Assembly: GCF_002356115.1 (NCBI RefSeq) | Contig: NZ_AP014836.1 | Span: 124,001 to 188,000, forward strand | Reading direction: 5' to 3' | Source of the DNA: Candidatus Nitrosoglobus terrae | Lineage (GTDB): Bacteria > Pseudomonadota > Gammaproteobacteria > Nitrosococcales > Nitrosococcaceae | DNA: 64,000 bases | Shown here: one piece after another, positions 52,861 to 62,173 of the stretch | Layout: the number at the start of each line of letters is the position of its first letter | Numbering within the stretch: position 1 is the first letter of the stretch | Program-made: the position numbers and the translations under genes | The notes under the pieces: generated by a model | What the model saw: only the letters and a program-made list of their open reading frames with translations | The model's database searches: none | What the model was told of the DNA's origin: nothing

Positions 52861-54078
52861 ATGGAGTCCTTAGTTTGGATTGGATCTATTGGGATCATTA
52901 TTGGGTTATCCATTTTAGATTTTTTTCTTCCTAGCCTTAGACGGACGCGCACAATACCTGCTAAAGAATCCTTGTCTTGGGTAATTATTTGGGGAGTACC
53001 CGCCCTTTGTTTTAATATTTTTATATATTTTTTGTATGAAAATAACTGGTTTGGGTGGGCTGATCTACCATCCCATACGGCTAATGGACAACAGGCTGTT
53101 ATTCAATTCTTTACTGGATTTCTCTTAGAGAAATCCCTATCTGTAGATAATATCTTTGCGGTTACTACGATCTTTTTATACTTAAAAGTGCCCTTGGTGG
53201 AGCAAGATCGTATGTTGCAATGGAGTACCCTAAGTGTACTAGGATTACGGGCGGGTATGATTGCACTAGGTGTTGTATTGATATACCGCTTCCATTGGAT
53301 GAATTATCTATTTGGATGGGTACTCATCATGATAGCTATAAAAACGCTTATCATCCACCAAGATAAAGTCATCATAGGGCATAATCCATTAATCTTATTG
53401 GCAATGAGATTTTATCCAATTACAGATAATTTTAAAGGGGAAAATTTCTTTAGCCCTATATGGGGGAATCAGACTATAACTCCCTTTATACTTGCGTGGG
53501 GATTAATTGCGAGCAGTCATTTAATCTTTGCTTTTAGTTCTACCCTAGCGGCTTTTGTAGTGAGTCAAGATCCTTTTTTGGTATTTACCAGTAACGCGTT
53601 CTCCCTACTCGGTTTTAGAGCACTTTACCTTACCCTTAAAGACTATATAGATCGGTTGCGTTATATTAAGCTGGGTTTGGTTTTTATTTTTGCTTATCTA
53701 GCAATCAAAATAATATTCATTCAATCTTATCCTATTCCAAATATTACTTCTTTAGCTGTTATCAGCACTATTCTTACGTTTAGTATCCTTGCCTCAATAG
53801 CTGTATTACCTACAGATTCTCATAATAAGAAGCCTCTTTTTAATGATGTAGCTATCTTAGCCGTTCTTAGCTATCGGCAAGCACGGAAAATTGTGGTATT
53901 GGTTTCAGGCACTTTGGTACTTTTAGTTGGGATTGCAATGATTGTATTACCTGGCCCGGCTGTTGTTGTCATCCCAATTGGATTGGGTATTTTAGCTATT
54001 GAGTTTGCTTGGGCGAGACGGTGGCTACAAAAAATACGTCAAACAGCTGGGAAAATTAAGCAACGGATACAGGGCTAG
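52861..54078 (+). CDS. TerC/Alx-family membrane protein with C-terminal PGPGW-type domain
   Basis: The 405-residue protein has about nine membrane segments. The first part (about 1-310) matches TerC/Alx family proteins, linked to manganese export and tellurite or alkaline stress: GFLLEKSLSVDNIFAVTTIF near residue 85, WSTLSVLGLRAGMIALGVVL and FTSNAFSLLGFRALYL. The C-terminal 80 residues (LVLLVGIAMIVLPGPAVVVI, then PIGLGILAIEFAWARRWLQ) resemble the separate PGPGW transmembrane family, so this looks like a fusion. No yybP-ykoY-like riboswitch was recognised upstream. MscS-type channel gene follows after 39 bases. Confidence 0.82.
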   Translation: MESLVWIGSIGIIIGLSILDFFLPSLRRTRTIPAKESLSWVIIWGVPALCFNIFIYFLYENNWFGWADLPSHTANGQQAVIQFFTGFLLEKSLSVDNIFAVTTIFLYLKVPLVEQDRMLQWSTLSVLGLRAGMIALGVVLIYRFHWMNYLFGWVLIMIAIKTLIIHQDKVIIGHNPLILLAMRFYPITDNFKGENFFSPIWGNQTITPFILAWGLIASSHLIFAFSSTLAAFVVSQDPFLVFTSNAFSLLGFRALYLTLKDYIDRLRYIKLGLVFIFAYLAIKIIFIQSYPIPNITSLAVISTILTFSILASIAVLPTDSHNKKPLFNDVAILAVLSYRQARKIVVLVSGTLVLLVGIAMIVLPGPAVVVIPIGLGILAIEFAWARRWLQKIRQTAGKIKQRIQG

Positions 54079-54117
54079 TTTTGCTGAGTATTAGCAATAA
54101 TTAACTCATCGGTTGTT

Positions 54118-57100
54118 ATGAAGCAAACGATAAGTTTAAGTAATATCAGCATATGGCTATTAAAATTATTTTTTATGCTTATTTTATGGCAAGAAGCTAT
54201 TGGAGTTTCTTTAGCAACGCCGGCGATTGAGATTACCCATCTAGATTCTGGTGCGGTACTAGCGCAAGTTCAAGGTAAAATTAAGGAGATAGAAGAGGAT
54301 CAAGGATTAGATAGTGTACAGAAGAAAAAATTATTAGATCTATACCGATTAGCAAAGGAACGTTTACAGGCGGTTAAGACTTATAAAGATAATGTTAGTG
54401 CTTATAGGCAGGCTATTGAGCTGATACCGGCTCAGATAGAGAAAATAAACAAAGATCTTGCGTCCACAAGTACAGATAGGGTTATTACTCCTTTAAATCA
54501 ATCGGGCGATAGTACTTCTCTTCTTGATCTAGAGCAATACCTAACGCAAAGAGAGGCAAAATTAACCGCCTTAGAGGGGGTCTTAGCGGGGTTAGATAAA
54601 CAGCTACAGGAGCAGCAACCTCGGATTAGACAGGCACGGGATCAGTTAGCAGAAGCAAAGCAGCGGCAAGAGCAGATAGAAATTGAGCTTAAAGTACCCC
54701 CTCGGGAAGGGGAAATTTCTTTTATTTCTGAAGCCAGTCAACTAGCATCTCAAGCCAAATTAGAAGCTTGTCTTAGTGAAATTGAGATGCTTGAACAGGA
54801 GTTATTAAGCTACAATCCACGGCTCCAGTTATTGAAAGCGCAACGCGACCTTACTGCCCAACAGATTGCGCAAGCTCAAGTACAGGTTAAATTTCTACGA
54901 CAATTAATTAATCAGCGGCGGCAGACCGAGGTAGGGCAGGTTCAGAGAGTGACCGCCCTAGCTGAACAAGAATCAGCGGGTAAAGATCCAGCTATCCAAA
55001 GATTGGCCGAGCAAAATGCACGGCTGGGGGAAGAACTTGCTTCCATGGTTGCCAAGTTAAGTCAAATTCCTGCTAAGGGTGAGATTGCTGAAACCCAACT
55101 AAAACTGATAGAACAAGAATCTAAAAGTGCACGGCAAAGATTAGAGATTGCAGGATTGAATGAAGCGTTACAGCAGATTTTACAAAAACAACGCCGTAGC
55201 TTACCTGAGCTAAGCTATTATCGGATTGAAATTAGGAAGAATCGTCAAGAAATGGCTGAAGTCGGCCTCAGTCAGCTGCGCATTGACGATCAACGTCAAC
55301 AGCTTAGCAAGATTAATGATGCTGTAAACCAAGAACTAGCTGGACCAGTTAGCTTACAGCTACCTCTATCTAAGCAGGGGGAGATAAAAATAGAGGTACG
55401 TAAGCTGTTAGAAAGCCAGCGCTCTTTGCTCGATAAACTCAGCGCAACCCAAACCCAGTATCTCTTATCGATAGGAGATTTGGACTTTACCCAACAGCAG
55501 CTGATCAGTAAGGTTGAGCAATATACAAAGTTTCTAGATGAGCATTTACTCTGGATTCCAAGTACCTCCCCTTTAGATGTTAGGACTTGGCATGGCTTGC
55601 TGATTAGCATCACTTGGTTATTCTCTCCAAGTAATTGGCTAGAAACTACCCATGTGTTGAGAGTAGCTGTGATGGATGAGATTCTATTAATTACTACCGT
55701 AATACTCGTTTTTATCGGGCTAACCCTGATGCGCCATCGCTTACCTAAGATTCTGGAATCGATTGCAGAGCGAGTAGCGATGATTTATGTGGATCGTTTT
55801 AATTTTACCCTTCGAGCTTTAACCGTAACGTTACTGGCGGCATTACCATGGCCATTATTATCTGGGTTTACTGGTTGGCTGTTACAGATTTCCCCTGAAG
55901 CCTCTGAATTTAGTAAAGCGGTAGGGGCTGGATTAACTGCTATTACGCTGCCCTTATTTTCAATGCACGGGCTTCAGCTCTTATGTTACAAAGATAATGG
56001 GGTAGCCCAAGCTCATTTTCGCTGGGGATCCCAAGCGGTAGAGGTTTGGCGGCGAAATATTACTTGGGCTATCCCAGTTGGTTTGTCCGCTTTATTTATC
56101 ACAGCGATGGCAAATGCTCAAACCAGAGAAGTATATGCTGAAAGTCTAGGACGAATAAGTTTTATCATCGGCATGGGAGTATTTGCGATCTTTTTTCAAC
56201 GAGTGTTAAAACCTAAAGGAGGTATTGTTGAGTGGTATTTAACTGATCAGCCTTCAGGCTGGCTATCCCGTTTTCGCTATCTTTGGTATTCGGGAATAGT
56301 TATCTTTCCTACGGCTTTGATGGGGCTAGCGATAATGGGTTATTTTTATACAGCATTGCATCTTAATTATGAAATTGTTGCTACATTTCGGTTGATTATT
56401 GCAATCGTGTTGGTTCGTGATTTGGTGATACGCTGGTTAGTCGTCGCTCAACGTAAGCTGGCTTTAGTTAAAATGCGGGAAAGACGTGAAGCTGAACGAG
56501 TAACCCTTTCTACTAGAGAGGCCGCAAGCCAATCTGGAGAAGGAATGCCGCCTAAGCTCGATATTGATCAAGTAGATATTCAGACAATTAATGCTCAGAC
56601 GCGTCAGCTACTACACACTATTATAGGGTTGTCACTGGTCATTGGACTTTGGCTAATTTGGTCATCTACGGTTCCAGCCCTTGGGATTCTGAATGATGTC
56701 ACTCTTTGGTATCACGCTGTCGTTATTGAAGGGCAAGAGGTTCAAAAGCCTTTTACGCTGGCCAATCTTGCTGTGGCTCTAGCCTTAGCTTTAGTAGCCT
56801 TTGGGGCAACGAGAAATCTTCCTGGCGTTTTAGAAATAATGATACTACGGCGGCTGCCGCTGGAGCCAGGCAGTCGTTATGCAATTACTGCCCTATGCCG
56901 TTATGCCCTTGGAATTATTGGGATCGTCGTGGTATTTGAAGCTATTGGGGGCAGCTGGTTTCAAATTCAATGGCTGGTAGCTGCCCTTACGGTGGGATTA
57001 GGTGTTGGCCTGCAGGAAATATTTGCTAATTTTGTTTCAGGATTAATTATTTTATTTGAGCGACCGATTCGAGTAGGGGATGTGATCACCATTGGAGATG

Positions 57101-57576
57101 TTTCGGGAACAGTTTCCAGAATTAGAATTCGGGCAACTACGGTGACAGATTTTGATCGTAAAGAACTCATTGTTCCCAATAAAACGTTTATTACTGATAA
57201 ACTGGTGAATTGGACTCTCTCTGATTCAACGACTCGGATAACGATTAAAGTGGGTATTGCTTATGGATCGGATACTATACTTGCTCACCAAGTCATTTTA
57301 GGAGTAGTCAAAGCAAATCCCTTAGTGTTAGAGGATCCAAAGCCTAGTGTTTATTTTATGGGTTTTAGGGAGGGCTTATTGGATTTTGTGGTGTGGGCTT
57401 TTGTAAGAGAGTTAGGTAATCGCAATCCTTTAATACATGAGCTAAATATTGCCATTAATCAAGTGCTGGGTGAGCAGGGGATTAAGATCCCTTCTCCTCA
57501 GTTAGACATTCATGTGCGGTCTGTTACGCCAACCCCCACGGAAATTCAGCTCTTAAAAGATATAAAAGCAGGCTAA
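54118..57576 (+). CDS. Large MscS-family mechanosensitive channel (MscK/KefA type)
   Basis: MscK-type channels open under membrane tension and release solutes on osmotic downshock. The 1152-residue protein has a signal peptide, a long periplasmic coiled coil (about 40-460) with many Gln/Glu/Arg heptads, and multiple membrane segments from about 505. The MscS core is at the C-terminus (about 900-1140): FQIQWLVAALTVGLGVGLQE, FANFVSGLIILFERPIRVGD and the beta domain TTVTDFDRKELIVPNKTFIT. Length and layout equal E. coli MscK/YjeP. A gene for a TerC protein precedes it by 39 bases, so they may share a transcript. Confidence 0.92.
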   Translation: MKQTISLSNISIWLLKLFFMLILWQEAIGVSLATPAIEITHLDSGAVLAQVQGKIKEIEEDQGLDSVQKKKLLDLYRLAKERLQAVKTYKDNVSAYRQAIELIPAQIEKINKDLASTSTDRVITPLNQSGDSTSLLDLEQYLTQREAKLTALEGVLAGLDKQLQEQQPRIRQARDQLAEAKQRQEQIEIELKVPPREGEISFISEASQLASQAKLEACLSEIEMLEQELLSYNPRLQLLKAQRDLTAQQIAQAQVQVKFLRQLINQRRQTEVGQVQRVTALAEQESAGKDPAIQRLAEQNARLGEELASMVAKLSQIPAKGEIAETQLKLIEQESKSARQRLEIAGLNEALQQILQKQRRSLPELSYYRIEIRKNRQEMAEVGLSQLRIDDQRQQLSKINDAVNQELAGPVSLQLPLSKQGEIKIEVRKLLESQRSLLDKLSATQTQYLLSIGDLDFTQQQLISKVEQYTKFLDEHLLWIPSTSPLDVRTWHGLLISITWLFSPSNWLETTHVLRVAVMDEILLITTVILVFIGLTLMRHRLPKILESIAERVAMIYVDRFNFTLRALTVTLLAALPWPLLSGFTGWLLQISPEASEFSKAVGAGLTAITLPLFSMHGLQLLCYKDNGVAQAHFRWGSQAVEVWRRNITWAIPVGLSALFITAMANAQTREVYAESLGRISFIIGMGVFAIFFQRVLKPKGGIVEWYLTDQPSGWLSRFRYLWYSGIVIFPTALMGLAIMGYFYTALHLNYEIVATFRLIIAIVLVRDLVIRWLVVAQRKLALVKMRERREAERVTLSTREAASQSGEGMPPKLDIDQVDIQTINAQTRQLLHTIIGLSLVIGLWLIWSSTVPALGILNDVTLWYHAVVIEGQEVQKPFTLANLAVALALALVAFGATRNLPGVLEIMILRRLPLEPGSRYAITALCRYALGIIGIVVVFEAIGGSWFQIQWLVAALTVGLGVGLQEIFANFVSGLIILFERPIRVGDVITIGDVSGTVSRIRIRATTVTDFDRKELIVPNKTFITDKLVNWTLSDSTTRITIKVGIAYGSDTILAHQVILGVVKANPLVLEDPKPSVYFMGFREGLLDFVVWAFVRELGNRNPLIHELNIAINQVLGEQGIKIPSPQLDIHVRSVTPTPTEIQLLKDIKAG

Positions 57577-57587
57577 AGACTGGCTAC

Positions 57588-57857
57588 TTATTTTCCTAAG
57601 AGTTTTTTAACGCGCTTATATCCGCTTTCTATTTCTTCAGCAGCTAAGGTTAAAGAGGTAAAAATATTTTTAGAGCTGGCAATGGATTCATCTCGAATTG
57701 CGTTTAATGTGGGCTTCAATTTTTCCCATTTCTCTTCTATTTGTTCCCATTCTTCTTGAGCTTCAAGCTTTCCTAGATGTATTTGTACCCGTAGCTCATC
57801 ACGCTGCTGTTCTAAATAATCTAAAAACTCTTGAAGGGAATCTCTATCATGGCTCAT
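57588..57857 (-). CDS. Small charged coiled-coil protein
   Basis: The 89-residue protein is nearly all helical and rich in Glu, Lys and Gln: DSLQEFLDYLEQQRDELRVQ, IHLGKLEAQEEWEQIEEKWE and AAEEIESGYKRVKKLLGK. It is cytoplasmic, with no signal or membrane segment. I recall similar short proteins of unknown function in gammaproteobacteria. It converges on the mechanosensitive channel gene with 11 bases between. No function is offered. Confidence 0.7.
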   Translation of the reverse strand: MSHDRDSLQEFLDYLEQQRDELRVQIHLGKLEAQEEWEQIEEKWEKLKPTLNAIRDESIASSKNIFTSLTLAAEEIESGYKRVKKLLGK

Positions 57858-58011
57858 AGCGTTTTTCCTTATATAGATATTAAAAATTTAGGATCTCAGC
57901 ATAATTCATTTAGCTATTTTTGCCAATCTTTATAAGTAGATCCTATTTTAGTGGGTTATCAGTCTTTTGCCTTTTGCCCTTTAGACTACGCGCTTTGTAG
58001 ATTCTATTGGA

Positions 58012-59976
58012 TTACATTGCACTAACGTAGAGGAATTTATTTATGGCCTTAAAGAGTTTCTCGAATCGATCCAAAGCCTCGGCTACTGCCAGATCGTCCT
58101 GTTGTAGGCACTCCGGATTACGTAGAAGCCAATTGGCAGGAATAAAATGGTTAAAGCTGGGAGCATCTGGGGGAAGGCAACGCTCAACCTGCTTTACGAT
58201 CCTTTGTGTATTCGGGTCGGCCTTGGCTGCCTTGTCAGGTGTGATCTGCTGTATACCCTTTAAGCCAAGTGCTTGGTTGACCAGATCGCAGTATAGTTTC
58301 GCCCCGAATAGATCTTCCACGTCCGACTTGTCTTTTCCAGAGAAATTGGTCGCAATAAGGATGCGGGATGACTCCAGAATCTGGCTTTGTCGCAGGCGTT
58401 CGATCTTGGATCTGTCGCCCTTTCCGAAGTCGCAGAACACTACGATGTTTAGTCGGTTTCCAGCAAACAGCGACGCAAAAGATGCGACTTTATCTAGTCC
58501 TCCCATGGGGCAGATAGTCCAGCGAGTCATATCTAGATATTCCCGCTGCCTAGATTGAAGTGCATTGGACATCATTTGCAGATAGATAATATCAGATGGA
58601 CCTTCTACTAGTAAGCAATTTGGGCCGATAAAGAGAGATTGAGTAATTTCATAACCGAGGCAGGCTTGCAAAGGGAAGATGGTATCGCGATCTACTGAAA
58701 GCACATTGGCCGACACTTTGGTTCCTTTGATCACTGGACGATTAGCATTAGATCGATCTACAAGATCTTCAACTACGCGTACGTCAGTTAAATGCTGCAC
58801 AGGCACCATAAAGGGTGAATGGGTTGAGTAGATCACTTGATGTTCTGGCAAGATCCGATCATTAATATATCGCAGCAAGTCAGACTGTGCTTTGCCATGG
58901 AGCGTTAGCCCCGGCTCATCGAGAAGAATGATAGACTCCCCGGAGTGTTTCTTCAACTGCTTGAATTGGGCAATGAACGAGAAGAACCAAATAAAACCAG
59001 CGCTTCGTTCTGAAAGGGGTAGGCTTACTCGGTGATTTTTGTTCTTAATCCGAATCTTGGCTACTCGGCCAGTGTTAAATGGTGGAGGGTCGTCTTTTAA
59101 CCCATCGCCGATATCGATCTCCACCTCCAGTGCATCGTTTTGACTCCAGAATTCAAAGATTTCATCTGTAATATTGTTGGAGGCTGCCTCGCACTTGGCC
59201 TTGAGTTCTTCGAGCTTAGTTGCATTTTGAAGTTCCTCAATGGATGTTCCAGCGTACTCCAAGAAGTCTAGGAAGATCTGATCCCTAGGTTCAACTTTTC
59301 CTTGCTGCCTGTCTCGCAAAAGCTTGTCTAGTGATATTTCACCCGCCATACGCTGAAAAAAAGAAGTATAAAAGAAGCGGGGTAGTCGCTTCGAGAGAAT
59401 GTTAGCTGCGGCCTCGGTCGCAGACTTACTGTTCAGTGTAATCAGGGTATCTAATAAGGCTTTCTGTCCATTAGATGGTTCGGATAACCCCTGCAGTGCA
59501 ACCCGTGCCTCGTGAATGGTAGTGCTCTCTTTTATTGCGGTTTTCTCATCGGCGGTTAGTGAACATCGACCGATCAAATTTTGAAGGCATTTTTTTTCAT
59601 CGACAGGTACAACCCATGCCAAGGTATCACGCCCAATATAACTGGTGATCATCACGATATCGCCAGAAAGTGCGCCGTCACCTAGTTTATCTTCTATCGC
59701 CCGCACATCTTCGGTATCCAAAGACCACTCTGTGATGGTAACTTTCGACTGTCCATCGGGGTGGCGCTCATCATAATGATTAAGGTAGCGACGTGGGTAG
59801 TCTCGTGTCCGATCATAAGTGAAACTGGGGGTTGATTTTATCCCGTGAAGTGCTTCAAGAATGGCAGTCTTGCCAGATTCATTTTTCCCAACGAGGCATG
59901 TAAGGTCACCGATTTCAAATTCGGTGCTATCTTCCACTGACCGAAAATTGAGCACTTGGGTTTTGATTAGTTTCAT
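58012..59976 (-). CDS. OLD-family ATPase with C-terminal TOPRIM nuclease domain
   Basis: OLD proteins pair an ABC/SMC-like ATPase with a TOPRIM nuclease, and several act against phages. The 654-residue protein has Walker A GKNESGKTAILEALHG near residue 30, an LSERSAGFIWFFSFIAQFK signature near 325, Walker B SIILLDEPGLTLHGKAQSDL near 350, and THSPFMVP as the H-loop. The TOPRIM part has LLVEGPSDIIYLQMMS near 460, VFCDFGKGDRSKIERL and KSDVEDLFGAKL. The gene is GC-richer than its neighbours, consistent with lateral transfer. No UvrD-like helicase partner lies beside it, so it is a class 1, stand-alone OLD. Its defence role is inferred from the family. Confidence 0.88.
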   Translation of the reverse strand: MKLIKTQVLNFRSVEDSTEFEIGDLTCLVGKNESGKTAILEALHGIKSTPSFTYDRTRDYPRRYLNHYDERHPDGQSKVTITEWSLDTEDVRAIEDKLGDGALSGDIVMITSYIGRDTLAWVVPVDEKKCLQNLIGRCSLTADEKTAIKESTTIHEARVALQGLSEPSNGQKALLDTLITLNSKSATEAAANILSKRLPRFFYTSFFQRMAGEISLDKLLRDRQQGKVEPRDQIFLDFLEYAGTSIEELQNATKLEELKAKCEAASNNITDEIFEFWSQNDALEVEIDIGDGLKDDPPPFNTGRVAKIRIKNKNHRVSLPLSERSAGFIWFFSFIAQFKQLKKHSGESIILLDEPGLTLHGKAQSDLLRYINDRILPEHQVIYSTHSPFMVPVQHLTDVRVVEDLVDRSNANRPVIKGTKVSANVLSVDRDTIFPLQACLGYEITQSLFIGPNCLLVEGPSDIIYLQMMSNALQSRQREYLDMTRWTICPMGGLDKVASFASLFAGNRLNIVVFCDFGKGDRSKIERLRQSQILESSRILIATNFSGKDKSDVEDLFGAKLYCDLVNQALGLKGIQQITPDKAAKADPNTQRIVKQVERCLPPDAPSFNHFIPANWLLRNPECLQQDDLAVAEALDRFEKLFKAINKFLYVSAM

Positions 59977-60396
59977 AAGATCTTCCTCATCACGCTACAA
60001 TACTAGCCTGGTCTATATCGGGATGGCTTCCATAGTTAAGATGGAAGCCCAATGCAGCTCATAGCGCCTGTGATTGTATTGCATGTGTTTTTGAATCTCC
60101 TTTTTCTTTACCCAATGTTTCTTATTGGCGTACTTTGTAGTTCGATAGCAGTACCTCGGCAGTGCTAGGCTTGTAATCGGCCTCTTGCTTGGTGATCTCT
60201 AACAGATTCTTTGTGATGAGATATATCCGCTACGCATGATGCCAATGATATATAGGTTATATAATAATAATATTATTGCATAACAGAGCCGATATATCTT
60301 AATAACCCCTCCTATTACATAGAGAGGGTGATAGGGTGATAAAGAGCGTTTTAGTATTTTAACTTCATAGTATTTTATTTTTCTAATCCTTTAATT
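59977..60396. other. Gap with gene fragments and inverted repeat
   Basis: On the minus strand a 35-codon frame reads LITKNLLEITKQEADYKPST through LLSNYKVRQ and a stop at about 60126; another ends LNYGSHPDIDQASIVA at a TGA about 12 bases before the OLD start. Both are GC-rich like the OLD gene, so they look like the end of a decayed partner gene. To the right, AGATATATC (60219-60227) and GATATATCT (60291-60299) form a 9-base inverted repeat around an A/T-rich core. No intact gene is seen. Confidence 0.45.
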
Positions 60397-61143
60397 ATGG
60401 CGAATTTTAATATCCATATGCTGGGTGCAGCGGCAGTAAGCGGCATTGGAGTTACGACTCTACTGATAACCCGTGCTTTTCCGCCCTCTATGCTGATGGC
60501 TTATTTTATCCTAGGGATACTTGGTGGAATGCTGCCTGATATTGACTCTAAAAGTTCTATTGCTATTCGTTGGGTATTTAGTGTTTTGGGTGTAGGGATT
60601 GGGTTTTTTTTAGTTTTATATTTTGGGACTCATTATTCACTTATTGAGCTGGTTATTTTGTGGGGCACCTGCTTTATCATAGTTCGTTATGGAGTGTCTT
60701 CTTTGCTCACTAAGTTAACTGTCCATCGGGGTCTTATTCACTCCATTCCGGCTGGACTCTCTTTTTCCTTGGGTGCTGTTATCTTAGCGGTACAGATATT
60801 TGGTATCTCCCTATTGAATGCTTGGCTTTGTGGATTATTTTTATTCTCAGGGTTTATTACCCACTTAGTCTTGGATGAGCTTTATAGCGTCGATCTAAGG
60901 GGGATACGGGTAAAAAAATCTTTTGGTAGCGCCCTAAGCTTGGGGAGTTTCCGCACCCCATTCGGAACCCTGTTACTTTATCTATTGACCGGCATTTTAG
61001 TATACCTAGCCCCACCTATAGATAAATTTCTAGCCTTTATCTACAGTTCTAAATTACATCAATTATTACTTAAACGGCTGCTACCCGCAGAAGATTGGTT
61101 TCATCATCTAGTTACTGCAATTCATCGGTTTTTGCTGCCATAA
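60397..61143 (+). CDS. Membrane metal-dependent hydrolase of the YdjM/DUF457 family
   Basis: The 248-residue protein has about five membrane segments and two conserved spots: FILGILGGMLPDIDSKSS near residue 40 and KLTVHRGLIHSIPAGLSF near 110, with a THLVLDELYSVDL motif near 162. These HxxxD/LPDID patterns match the LexA-regulated YdjM type of inner-membrane, presumed zinc-dependent hydrolases, whose substrate is unknown. Its 3' end overlaps the end of the pterin dehydratase gene by 32 bases, tail to tail. Confidence 0.87.
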   Translation: MANFNIHMLGAAAVSGIGVTTLLITRAFPPSMLMAYFILGILGGMLPDIDSKSSIAIRWVFSVLGVGIGFFLVLYFGTHYSLIELVILWGTCFIIVRYGVSSLLTKLTVHRGLIHSIPAGLSFSLGAVILAVQIFGISLLNAWLCGLFLFSGFITHLVLDELYSVDLRGIRVKKSFGSALSLGSFRTPFGTLLLYLLTGILVYLAPPIDKFLAFIYSSKLHQLLLKRLLPAEDWFHHLVTAIHRFLLP

Positions 61144-61447
61144 TAAAATCATTTTTATGGAGTCCTTTGATTTTATGGGACCACCAAGTAATAGTGACCT
61201 GTCCATAGGCGGTGAGAATATCTGGGTGGTGCCCGTTCTCCTCTGCCAATGCTCCGGCTTTATTAGTAAAGGTTAGCGCTTCAGCAAAATTATTAAACTT
61301 AAATACACGCTGTAAGCGATTGATATTATTTTCTTGGATGATGTTCCAATGAGGAATTTGGGCGTGTAGCACTTTGATTTCTGCCTCAGTGACTAAGGGT
61401 GCACCTACCCGGCAGGCTTCGCAGTGCATTGTGGTTAATTTCTCCAT
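61112..61447 (-). CDS. 4a-hydroxytetrahydrobiopterin dehydratase (PCD)
   Basis: This enzyme, also called pterin-4-alpha-carbinolamine dehydratase, recycles the pterin cofactor of aromatic amino-acid hydroxylases. The 111-residue protein has the family stretch IPHWNIIQENNINRLQRVFK, FNNFAEALTFTNKAGALAEE, and the catalytic pair in NGHHPDILTAYGQVTITWWS near residue 72, followed by the HKIKGLHKNDFIMA end. The N-terminal MEKLTTMHCEACRVGAPL is typical of proteobacterial copies. The gene for a phenylalanine hydroxylase is not in the window. Confidence 0.94.
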   Translation of the reverse strand: MEKLTTMHCEACRVGAPLVTEAEIKVLHAQIPHWNIIQENNINRLQRVFKFNNFAEALTFTNKAGALAEENGHHPDILTAYGQVTITWWSHKIKGLHKNDFIMAAKTDELQ

Positions 61448-61474
61448 TAGAATATCCTCATATGTAGAAAAATA

Positions 61475-62167
61475 CTAAGCAGATAATCGATCTAAAATAC
61501 CTGTCATTGCTGTTTTTATGGTGAGGAAATTATCTTCTGTAACAACAAGCATCTCTTCCGGAGTTTGGATATATTTACCCGCTTTAAGTTCATTTCTACC
61601 ATGATGAATTAATTGCTGTACATTTTCTAACAGCACTTCCAAATGAAACTGGAATGCAATCACATGCTCGTGATATATGAATCCTTGATGGGCGCAGGCT
61701 TTGCTTTGAGCTAGTGGGATAGCACCAGCAGGCAGATCAAAGGTATCTCCATGCCAATGAAAAACATTGAGAGTCTGAGGTAGAAAATTAAATAGGGGAG
61801 ATTCCTGAGCTTGTGCTGTAAACTCAATGGGAAACCAACCAATTTCTCGATACTGATTCGGGAATACTTTTGTGCCTAATACATCGGCAATTAACTGAGC
61901 GCCTAAACAAATACCTATGACAGGTTTTTTTGCTTTAATCGCTTGTTCAATAAATTTTTTCTCTTGTGCTAGCCAAGGATATCGATCTTCCTCGTAAATA
62001 TTCATAGGCCCACCCATGACAACGAGCCAATCAATGGTGGCTAGCTCAGGTAATGGATCGCCCTGATAAAATTTAGTCGCGAATAGGGGATGACTATGGG
62101 ATCTTGCCCATGATTCAATACTCCCTAGCTTTTCAAAAGCCACATGCTGAAGATAATGGATTTTCAT
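61475..62167 (-). CDS. Class I glutamine amidotransferase-like protein
   Basis: A 230-residue protein similar to the amidotransferase domain of GMP synthase. The nucleophile motif is PVIGICLGAQLIADVLG with the catalytic cysteine near residue 85, and the catalytic histidine/glutamate pair is in IAFQFHLEVLLENVQQ near 172. WLVVMGGPMNIYEEDRYPW lies upstream. It is a stand-alone form, like those annotated as GMP synthase-like or YfeJ-type; the acceptor is unknown. It follows sugE by six bases. Confidence 0.9.
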   Translation of the reverse strand: MKIHYLQHVAFEKLGSIESWARSHSHPLFATKFYQGDPLPELATIDWLVVMGGPMNIYEEDRYPWLAQEKKFIEQAIKAKKPVIGICLGAQLIADVLGTKVFPNQYREIGWFPIEFTAQAQESPLFNFLPQTLNVFHWHGDTFDLPAGAIPLAQSKACAHQGFIYHEHVIAFQFHLEVLLENVQQLIHHGRNELKAGKYIQTPEEMLVVTEDNFLTIKTAMTGILDRLSA

Positions 62168-62173
62168 AGGGTA

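Noticed and set aside
58043-58558. Plus-strand 171-residue frame inside the OLD gene
   Set aside because: It is antisense to a complete ATPase/TOPRIM protein; GC-rich codons leave the opposite strand open by chance.
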